Source: Dehalococcoidales bacterium (GTDB taxonomy: Bacteria > Chloroflexota > Dehalococcoidia > Dehalococcoidales > DAOVUZ01). Taken from it: a stretch of 5,070 nucleotides of DNA. Below the pieces are notes generated by a model. The model saw only the letters and a program-made list of their open reading frames with translations, did no database searches and had not been told where the DNA came from. The stretch lies in the NCBI GenBank assembly GCA_030632305.1, contig DAOVUZ010000060.1, forward strand, positions 1-5,070, written 5' to 3'. The position numbers and the translations under genes were made by a program. Below, one piece after another: positions 1 to 4,113 of this stretch; within the stretch, counting starts at the first letter, position 1; each line of letters starts with the position of its first letter.

Positions 1-699
1 CCTGGAGGCACCGACACCGACAAACATCTCGACGAATTCGCTGCCGCTGATAGAAAAGAAAGGTACCCCGGCTTCACCAGCTATTGCCCGAGCCAGCAGC
101 GTCTTCCCGGTACCAGGTGGACCGATTAGTAATACCCCTCTCGGGATGCGTGCTCCTAGACTCTGGAATTTCTCCCGCGACTTGAGGAAATCCACTACCT
201 CATGCAACTCTTGCTTGGCTTCCTCTACCCCGGCTACATCATCAAAGGTTACCGTTGGTTTACTGGCTGGGAACAGTCGGGCTCGGCTACGGCCAAAACT
301 GAAAGCTTGGCTGTTAGCCCCTCGGGCGCGAGAGAAGAGAAACAGGAGTAAACCACCAAATAAAAGGAGGGGTAAGAAGCCAATCAACAAGCTACCCCAG
401 TTAAAGCCGCCGGGTTTGATATCAATTTCTATCCCTTCAAGATTGAACCTTGGAATCTCAAATATACTGGTGGCGCCTTTAAAAGTCTCTAGCTCTGTGC
501 CATCAGTGGCGGTAATGAGTAGTGTTTCACCCTCCACTACAATCTTCTCTATCTGCCCATTTTGTGACATAGCTATAGCTTCACTCAGTAGGATTTCAGC
601 GGGTCCTGTGGAGGTAGTGAAAAGGCGGGACAAGAAGAATATTCCTATCAGTAGTATAACTACATATATTATGCCGCTACGCTTCCAACTTGACTTCAT
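1..699 (-). CDS. ftsH: ATP-dependent zinc metalloprotease FtsH, N-terminal part
   Basis: FtsH is a membrane-anchored AAA+ protease that forms hexamers and degrades misfolded membrane proteins and some soluble regulators. The 233 visible codons show the family's N-terminal order. A first membrane segment lies at about residues 9-25, followed by a short extracytoplasmic domain (26-100) and a second membrane segment (about 101-123). The AAA domain begins near residue 150 with TFDDVAGVEEAK. Walker A is GPPGTGKT at 193-200, and the pore-loop region FVGVGASR lies at 226-233. The Walker B motif, second region of homology and HEXXH zinc site lie beyond the left edge. The start ATG (697-699) has GGGGTGA just upstream (703-709) and fits the usual MKxx start before the first membrane segment. 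The gene follows the TIM-barrel gene on the same strand after a 100-base gap that contains its own promoter. The family call is certain; only the C-terminus is unseen. Confidence 0.97.
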   Translation of the reverse strand, partial: MKSSWKRSGIIYVVILLIGIFFLSRLFTTSTGPAEILLSEAIAMSQNGQIEKIVVEGETLLITATDGTELETFKGATSIFEIPRFNLEGIEIDIKPGGFNWGSLLIGFLPLLLFGGLLLFLFSRARGANSQAFSFGRSRARLFPASKPTVTFDDVAGVEEAKQELHEVVDFLKSREKFQSLGARIPRGVLLIGPPGTGKTLLARAIAGEAGVPFFSISGSEFVEMFVGVGASR

Positions 700-737
700 T
701 CTTCACCCCGAGTATTGGTTATCTTAACCTATACTGT

Positions 738-766
738 ATTATACCAGAAATAGCAATAAATGGGAA
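738..766 (-). promoter_or_regulatory. Predicted sigma-70 promoter of ftsH
   Basis: Read on the minus strand, a perfect TATAAT (738-743) lies 17 bases downstream of TTCCCA (761-766, four of six matches to TTGACA). Transcription would start near 731, giving a leader of about 32 bases that contains the GGGGTGA ribosome-binding site. This suggests ftsH can be transcribed independently of the gene upstream. Confidence 0.6.
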
Positions 767-799
767 AAAGCTTTATAGGCGATTGGTGTTAGTCTGTTT

Positions 800-1624
800 T
801 CAGAGGGTATTGTAGGTTGCTTGCAGGAGCAGGGCATCCTCTTCCAGGTTAGGGCTTTCGCAGATAACAATACCCTTGGCATCGTAATTTTTTAATGCTT
901 TGAGAAGTTCGGCATACTGAAAATCTGACTCTTTCAGGTTCAGGTGCTTTATTTCTCCCTTTTTGCCGTAAGCAATGCCAGAGATATGGATGTGCATATC
1001 GTCCAGAGCCGCTCTCCCCAGTTGCTGTTCTACCTGCTCCAGAATAGAGGCAAATTCTTGATAGGAATTGGACTTTCCACTCCGGGCATGCCAGTGAGCA
1101 AAATCCAGGCAGGGGGCTACCCTCTCTAGCTCGGTGCTCAGGTTGAGTATTTCCTCTATCGTGCCGAATGTGCTGAGCTTGCCCATAATTTCTGGTCTAA
1201 TCCACACCCGATTGTTTTCCTGTCTAAGCTGACTTATTATTTCCTCCAGGTATTTTTTTACTGTGGTATAGGCTTTTTCTGGCGGGTCGCCGAGATAAAA
1301 TGCAGCGTGGAAAACAACGCTTTCAGCATGGCACAGTGAAGCGATACGGGCTGTTTGCAGCAACCTGTCCTGGCTGGCTCTTATCTTTTCCGGCTCATGG
1401 GCATTGAAGTTTATGAAGTAGGGAGCATGAGCTGATAGTTTTATACCTGTCTTGGCTGCTGCTTCGCCAACCAGGGTAGCACTTTCTCTGCTCATTCTTA
1501 CTCCTTGGACAAATTCTAGCTCCATACAACCAAGCTGGAGATCAGCAATACATTCAATCCCAGCTATGGATGATGATTTGGCGCTATGAGGGGCGCCACC
1601 GGTTCCAAAAACTAGCCCTGCCAT
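800..1624 (-). CDS. Endonuclease IV-like TIM-barrel protein (AP endonuclease family 2 / xylose isomerase-like)
   Basis: This 274-residue protein has the motif series of the endonuclease IV / sugar-isomerase TIM-barrel superfamily. Likely metal ligands, matched by eye to E. coli endonuclease IV, are H66 in SAHAPYFIN, H106 in VVFHAAFY, E145 in RPEIMG, D174 and H177 in CLDFAHWH, H213 in HIHISG, H227 in IKHLNL and E256 in CESPNL. True endonuclease IV cuts DNA 5' of abasic sites using three zinc ions. Here the partner of the DxH pair is changed (GEIKH instead of DRH), and the last strand reads ICESP rather than LETP. The protein may be a divergent repair nuclease or an isomerase/epimerase-like enzyme of the same fold. 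The ATG at 1624 gives the expected first strand (MAGLVFGTGGAPHS); its ribosome-binding site is weak (AGAAAG). Fold confidence is high; activity is not certain. Confidence 0.85.
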   Translation of the reverse strand: MAGLVFGTGGAPHSAKSSSIAGIECIADLQLGCMELEFVQGVRMSRESATLVGEAAAKTGIKLSAHAPYFINFNAHEPEKIRASQDRLLQTARIASLCHAESVVFHAAFYLGDPPEKAYTTVKKYLEEIISQLRQENNRVWIRPEIMGKLSTFGTIEEILNLSTELERVAPCLDFAHWHARSGKSNSYQEFASILEQVEQQLGRAALDDMHIHISGIAYGKKGEIKHLNLKESDFQYAELLKALKNYDAKGIVICESPNLEEDALLLQATYNTL

Positions 1625-1669
1625 TTGCTTTCTTTCTGTTGCCTGTTTCTATTTAGACTCTCAGTCTCT

Positions 1670-1697
1670 AGTATAGCATAGCCGGAGCAACAAGCAA
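1670..1697 (-). promoter_or_regulatory. Possible promoter of the TIM-barrel gene
   Basis: On the minus strand TATACT (1670-1675, five of six matches) follows TTGCTT (1692-1697, three of six) with a 16-base spacer. A short inverted repeat, AGACT-CTC-AGTCT (1655-1667), falls where transcription would begin and could be an operator or chance. The -35 element is weak, so this is tentative. Confidence 0.35.
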
Positions 1698-1752
1698 GAT
1701 GCCTCCGTCACCTTATGGCTGATAAAACTCCCAGTAATTTCCAAATAGGGTC

Positions 1753-1781
1753 TTGATTTTAGGATAGTTTTTGTCTATAAT
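1753..1781 (+). promoter_or_regulatory. Sigma-70 promoter of the small membrane protein gene
   Basis: TTGATT (1753-1758) and a perfect TATAAT (1776-1781) are separated by exactly 17 bases. The expected start of transcription, about seven bases after the -10 box, is near 1788. That is only about four bases before the ATG at 1792, so the message would be leaderless or nearly so. Confidence 0.65.
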
Positions 1782-1791
1782 ACACTTAATA

Positions 1792-2244
1792 ATGAAAAGG
1801 AAAATTACTCTTTTCGTATTATTATCCGCAGGCATTATCCTTGGTTATCTTTCTTTTCTAAGTTGGGCTGGTGGCTTTTTGATAGCTAAATACTTGGGTG
1901 GCAAAACGGTTGGTGAGAGAGGTAGGCTAATGTCGTTTTTTGTTCCTTTAGGAAAGCGTAAAATTCACTTACACCACTGGCTCATTTCTTCGTGGATAAT
2001 AGTCTTTGCCCTGCTCAAGGGAGTCTTTCTTATATCTCCAGAGGTGTTCTGTGGCTTCTTAAGTGGACTGGTGTTCCAGGGTATTTACTATTATACTGAT
2101 TGGTACAAGATTTTAGTCCCCAGACGGGTTCGGAGCCTGATTGTTACTGAGGACCTGGAGATAGAGGAATTTGCCTCTGCCACGACTTCACCGGGAACTG
2201 AGGCAGGGCATGAGCAGCTAGAGATGACCTCTGAGGTGGATTAA
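1792..2244 (+). CDS. Small membrane protein with HLHHW motif, unknown function
   Basis: I do not recognise this 150-residue protein. It begins MKRKITLFVLLS, with a positively charged start followed by a long hydrophobic stretch (about residues 5-31, one or two membrane passes). A basic loop leads to KIHLHHWL (57-64; H59, H61, H62), then two more hydrophobic segments (about 63-82 and 85-101), YYYTDWYKIL and a basic RRVRS patch. The acidic, Thr/Ser-rich tail (about 120-150) is probably cytoplasmic. The histidine cluster at the membrane edge could bind metal or haem, but nothing in the sequence proves it. A TTG start 21 bases upstream (1771) is possible but lies inside the promoter's spacer and -10 region, so the ATG at 1792 is preferred. 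There is no Shine-Dalgarno, consistent with leaderless translation. The gene is divergent from the TIM-barrel gene and convergent with ssrA. Confidence 0.7.
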   Translation: MKRKITLFVLLSAGIILGYLSFLSWAGGFLIAKYLGGKTVGERGRLMSFFVPLGKRKIHLHHWLISSWIIVFALLKGVFLISPEVFCGFLSGLVFQGIYYYTDWYKILVPRRVRSLIVTEDLEIEEFASATTSPGTEAGHEQLEMTSEVD

Positions 2245-2285
2245 GCTAGAACCTGAATCTGCCTCATCACCAAGCTTTATCTAGA

Positions 2286-2319
2286 TATAAAAAGCGCCAG
2301 CCTTGCCCAGCTGGCGCTT
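2286..2319 (-). terminator. Intrinsic terminator of ssrA, possibly bidirectional
   Basis: A perfect 9-bp stem (AAGCGCCAG at 2292-2300 with CTGGCGCTT at 2311-2319) encloses a 10-base loop. On the minus strand it is followed at once by TTTTTATAT, a good U-tract, ten bases past the tmRNA CCA end. On the plus strand the following bases are only AATAATTT, so it may also stop the membrane protein transcript, but less efficiently. Confidence 0.8.
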
Positions 2320-2328
2320 AATAATTTC

Positions 2329-2683
2329 TGGTGGAGACGGGGGAGAGTTGAACTCCCCGTCCAAGAGAAGCTACCCAGAATATACTACAAGCTTAGTCAG
2401 CTATTTAATCTTACCCGACTAGCCTCTGCTGACCGAGTTTAGCCAAGCCAGTCGATAATTCTTTCATCACCCTTATCGACATCCGGGCGGTGGCACCTCA
2501 ACTTTTCGGCACCCAATCCTAACCCGTTGAGGTGGGGTCAGGTTGGATGTGCTACCTATTTAATTAGGCAGCAATAAGAACTGGTTCTTTGCCAGTTATT
2601 TTTGCCACTTGTTTTACGAGGTTAGCGGCAACCTCGGCTTGCAATCCTGTAGCATACTCCCCCTGTCGAACCCACGCGTCCCC
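2329..2683 (-). ncRNA. ssrA: Transfer-messenger RNA (tmRNA)
   Basis: tmRNA with SmpB rescues stalled ribosomes and tags the incomplete peptide for proteolysis. The 355-base gene has clear ends. The 5' strand GGGGACG (2677-2683) pairs with CGTCTCC before the encoded ACCA (3' end 2329), with one G-U pair. The T-arm shows GGGAG-TTCAACT-CTCCC and the 5' domain has GGGTTCGACAGGG. The first pseudoknot is visible as CGAGG/CCTCG (2632-2636 with 2617-2621) interleaved with TTGCCGC/GTGGCAA (2625-2631 with 2602-2608). Aligning the following AAAAATAACT with the E. coli pre-tag segment puts the resume codon at GGC (2591-2593). The tag is therefore GKEPVLIAA (2567-2593), followed by TAA (2564-2566). Further structured sequence fits the remaining pseudoknots. 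The gene begins 27 bases after the smpB stop and is one-piece, not circularly permuted. Confidence 0.96.
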
Positions 2684-2702
2684 ATTTACTACAGGCAGCT
2701 TG

Positions 2703-2708
2703 AGTATA
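2703..2708 (-). promoter_or_regulatory. Possible -10 box for ssrA
   Basis: TATACT on the minus strand lies between the smpB stop and the tmRNA, about 20 bases before its mature 5' end. No convincing -35 box is seen at 16-18 bases upstream, within the end of smpB. ssrA could be transcribed from here, or be processed from an smpB-ssrA transcript. Confidence 0.25.
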
Positions 2709-2710
2709 AA

Positions 2711-3175
2711 CTACCTCCTTTGGTACTTCTGGCTTTTTATGGCTCGCCCTATCTCTCTTTCTGTCTCACGGCGAGTTATGGACTCTCGCTTGTCATACAG
2801 CTTTTTACCTCTGGCTAACGCTACCTCAACCTTGGCAATACTATCCTTGATGTATAATTTAAGTGGAACCAGAGTGAAGCCTCGTTCCGCCATCTTGCTG
2901 GTAAGACTGTCAATCTGCTTACGGTGCAGTAGAAGCTTTCGAGGTCGCCTTGGGTCATGGCTTAAATAGCTGCCTGCTTCGTAGCGAGCAATATGAGCAT
3001 TCACTAGCCATAATTCTCCAGCTTCAGGTCTAACATAGGCATCACCTAAACTCACTCTCCCGGTTCGGATTGACTTTATCTCTGTGCCGGTAAGCACGAT
3101 GCCGGCTTCCACGCTATCCCCTATCTGATAGTTATGATATGCTTTGCGGTTGGTCGCCGCTGTTTTTATAGCCAT
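2711..3175 (-). CDS. smpB: SsrA-binding protein SmpB
   Basis: SmpB binds the tRNA-like domain of tmRNA and places its C-terminal tail in the empty decoding channel of stalled ribosomes. This 154-residue protein has the usual length and landmarks. These are the N-terminal NRKAYHNYQI, the RNA-binding GTEIKSIR (30-37), SLGDAYV, HDPRRPRKLLLH (73-84), LVPLKLYIK (102-110), and ARGKKLYDKRE (121-131). A basic helical tail ends KSQKYQRR. The ATG at 3175 fits the family start; the ribosome-binding site is minimal (AGAG), because the promoter lies very close. The stop TAG is at 2711-2713, directly upstream of ssrA, the classic smpB-ssrA pairing. Confidence 0.98.
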   Translation of the reverse strand: MAIKTAATNRKAYHNYQIGDSVEAGIVLTGTEIKSIRTGRVSLGDAYVRPEAGELWLVNAHIARYEAGSYLSHDPRRPRKLLLHRKQIDSLTSKMAERGFTLVPLKLYIKDSIAKVEVALARGKKLYDKRESITRRETEREIGRAIKSQKYQRR

Positions 3176-3188
3176 GACTCTAATTTAA

Positions 3189-3217
3189 ATTATATCATAA
3201 TACGGGGGTTGGCTCAA
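3189..3217 (-). promoter_or_regulatory. Sigma-70 promoter of smpB(-ssrA)
   Basis: On the minus strand TTGAGC (3212-3217, four of six matches) and a perfect TATAAT (3189-3194) are spaced by 17 bases. The expected transcription start near 3182 leaves a leader of only about seven bases before the smpB ATG at 3175. Confidence 0.65.
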
Positions 3218-3468
3218 AAACCGGGGCGGCACCGAATTCAGCCTGGGTATAATAGGATTTAGTAAAGCCCGCATTATTCTGGTAAAGGTGTAGTCATTCG
3301 TTAGGGGAATTAAGGATGTTGGGCGATACTGTACGATAGGTAGAACCTTCTAATTAGCCTTTTATCTCGCCTGACTGTCATCGGTTCGAATCCTACCCCC
3401 GCTACCAAGCTGGAAATTCAATTGCCTTACTGACAATAGAATGGCCTTTTTTAATGACTAGAGTTATG
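3218..3468. other. Gene-poor interval upstream of smpB
   Basis: No convincing protein gene is seen on either strand. It holds a lone plus-strand TATAAT (3248-3253) without a -35 box, a short hairpin TAGAA-CC-TTCTA (3341-3352), the tRNA 3'-end-like fragment listed separately (3377-3407), and a T-run (3445-3452) without a clear stem before it. A short plus-strand RNA starting near 3260 and ending at that T-run is possible but not supported further. Confidence 0.5.
3377..3407 (+). pseudogene. Fragment resembling a tRNA 3' end
   Basis: GTCATCGGTTCGAATCC followed by TACCCCCGCTACCA looks like the variable-loop end, T-arm, acceptor 3' strand and CCA of a tRNA. The T-loop TTCGAAT (3385-3391) is canonical, and A3404 with CCA 3405-3407 fits a discriminator base plus CCA. 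The gene is not intact: the T-stem strands do not match (ATCGG against CCTAC), and I find no 5' acceptor strand such as AGCGGGG in the preceding 100 bases. It is either a decayed tRNA, an att-site remnant left by an integrating element, or chance. Confidence 0.4.
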
Positions 3469-3556
3469 AGGGGGTTAATATGGGTGAGAGAGTTGTTATC
3501 AATAACCATTCAGCTATCGTGTTAGGACTCCTAGCTAGGGAAATTATCAACCCCCT
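3469..3556 (+). repeat. Inverted-repeat-bounded structured segment
   Basis: AGGGGGTT (3469-3476) and AACCCCCT (3549-3556) are perfect 8-bp complements. Between them lie GTTAT-CA-ATAAC (3495-3506), TAGGA-C-TCCTA (3523-3533) and the perfect palindrome CCTAGCTAGG (3530-3539). The density of short palindromes suggests either a folded RNA or protein-binding sites upstream of the riboswitch promoter. No known RNA family is recognised. Confidence 0.35.
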
Positions 3557-3584
3557 ACGCAAGAATACCGTGAGTTTTGAGCTA

Positions 3585-3613
3585 TTGACATCCCGACTAA
3601 ATGGTGTTATAAT
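3585..3613 (+). promoter_or_regulatory. Perfect consensus sigma-70 promoter of the riboswitch operon
   Basis: TTGACA (3585-3590) and TATAAT (3608-3613) match the consensus at all twelve positions and are separated by the ideal 17 bases. Transcription would start near 3620, about 50 bases before the cobalamin aptamer. Expression of the downstream unit is therefore probably set by the riboswitch and terminator rather than by weak initiation. Confidence 0.85.
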
Positions 3614-3671
3614 CAACTGTGTTTGTTTGAAGGCAAATTATTTTACATCAGCACATTTATAGTGATATGGA

Positions 3672-3800
3672 TACCGCAAGATGCCTTAAGTGATCCAAGA
3701 GGGGAAGCCCGGTGGGAATCCGGCACTGTCCCGCAGCTGTGATTTAGCCCAGATGCCAGGTCTGTCAGGCTAATAAGTCAGGTTACCCGCCTTGTGGTGA
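3672..3800 (+). ncRNA. Cobalamin riboswitch aptamer
   Basis: The conserved core of the cobalamin riboswitch is present in order: GGGGAAGCCCGGTG (3701-3714), where CCGG (3709-3712) pairs with CCGG (3720-3723); CTGTCCCGCAGCTGTGA (3726-3742); and the B12-box strand AAGTCAGGTTACCCGCC (3775-3791). A closing helix can be formed by CAAG (3696-3699) with CTTG (3791-3794), and perhaps ACCGC (3673-3677) with GTGGT (3794-3798). The outer boundaries are therefore approximate. The RNA binds a cobalamin and, with the downstream terminator, should turn transcription off when the vitamin is plentiful. It lies on the same strand as the adaptor gene that begins at 4114. Confidence 0.93.
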
Positions 3801-3828
3801 GCCGAATGCCTCCGAGGAGAGGATTATG

Positions 3829-3850
3829 CAGAAATATTCAAGTATTTCTG
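3829..3850 (+). promoter_or_regulatory. Hairpin between aptamer and terminator
   Basis: CAGAAATA (3829-3836) and TATTTCTG (3843-3850) form a perfect 8-bp stem with a TTCAAG loop. It has no U-tract and stands four bases before the terminator stem. It may be a pausing or spacing element of the riboswitch expression platform. Confidence 0.5.
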
Positions 3851-3853
3851 GCG

Positions 3854-3892
3854 AACCCCTTGTCTTCTGGTGGAGACAAGGGGTTTTATTTT
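3854..3892 (+). terminator. Riboswitch-controlled intrinsic terminator
   Basis: AACCCCTTGTCT (3854-3865) pairs perfectly over 12 bp with AGACAAGGGGTT (3874-3885), with an 8-base loop, and runs into TTTTATTTT. CCCCTTG (3856-3862) could instead pair with the aptamer strand CAAGAGGGG (3696-3704, one bulged A). CCTTGT (3790-3795) could also pair with ACAAGG (3876-3881). Both would be incompatible with the folded aptamer plus terminator, giving a plausible ligand-off antiterminator. Confidence 0.88.
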
Positions 3893-3903
3893 AGGGAGGG
3901 GAA

Positions 3904-4017
3904 ATGGCAGAAACAGGGGTGAGAATGGGCTATGCTGTAGCTGAAATGCTACAAAACAGCATCCTGGCGCCAAGAAGCTGGTGGCTGCTATCAGGGAAAC
4001 GAGATGCAGGTGATTAA
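3904..4017 (+). CDS. Possible 37-residue leader ORF after the riboswitch terminator
   Basis: I do not recognise the product. The ORF begins MAETGVRMGYAVAEM and ends SGKRDAGD, with a hydrophobic WWLL at residues 26-29. It has the best ribosome-binding site in the region, AGGGAGGGG (3893-3901), directly before the ATG, and is the first ORF reached by transcripts that read through the terminator. It ends 96 bases before the adaptor start. Against it, the sequence overlaps strong potential RNA stems (TGTAGC/GCTACA at 3936-3953 and TATCAG/CTGATA starting at 3989), so the conserved element could be RNA rather than protein. It may be a leader peptide or an unrelated chance ORF. Confidence 0.3.
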   Translation: MAETGVRMGYAVAEMLQNSILAPRSWWLLSGKRDAGD

Positions 4018-4080
4018 GATATAGGTTAAAATCCTGCTGATACCAGGCAGGAAAGAAAAAATTTACATCTCACGACCAGC
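3932..4080 (+). other. Structured leader RNA segment of unknown class
   Basis: A first hairpin has TGTAGC (3936-3941) with GCTACA (3948-3953), extended by ATGC/GCAT (3932-3935, 3959-3962) across a 5-base bulge. A second, nested fold has CTGGT (3978-3982) with ACCAG (4042-4046), TATCAG (3989-3994) with CTGATA (4037-4042), and GCAGG (4006-4010) with CCTGC (4033-4037), some sharing boundary bases. Alternative partners exist: GCTGGT (3977-3982) with ACCAGC (4075-4080), and GAGATG (4001-4006) with CATCTC (4066-4071). The alternatives end about ten bases before the GAGGAAAGG ribosome-binding site, so a switch affecting translation is possible. I cannot assign it to a known riboswitch family. Confidence 0.45.
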
Positions 4081-4113
4081 CATAATATTTGAGGAAAGGT
4101 ATGGGTAAATATA

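Noticed and set aside
146..727. 193-codon plus-strand ORF
   Set aside because: It lies antisense to ftsH, whose motifs are unmistakable, and its composition is that of a complementary-strand shadow.
2245..2330. Genomic island inserted at the ssrA 3' end, as known in Dehalococcoides
   Set aside because: The terminator follows the tmRNA end within ten bases and a normal chromosomal-looking gene comes next; no second copy of the ssrA 3' end or integrase is seen in the window.
2589..2969. Plus-strand ORFs opposite ssrA and smpB (2589-2969 and 2609-2818)
   Set aside because: Both are antisense to well-supported smpB and tmRNA and show no recognisable domain.
3248..3253. Plus-strand TATAAT as promoter of a small RNA
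   Set aside because: The position 17 bases upstream is GC-rich with no -35 resemblance, and no clear gene or terminator stem follows.
3480..3662. 60-codon plus-strand ORF with a GAGGGGG ribosome-binding-like sequence five bases upstream
   Set aside because: It resembles no protein I know. Its last third contains the perfect consensus promoter, its first third is made of palindromes, and it ends at the riboswitch leader. More likely chance coding.
4062..4086. Possible second promoter for the adaptor (TTTACA at 4062-4067, CATAAT at 4081-4086)
   Set aside because: The spacer is only 13 bases, too short for sigma-70, so independent transcription is not supported.
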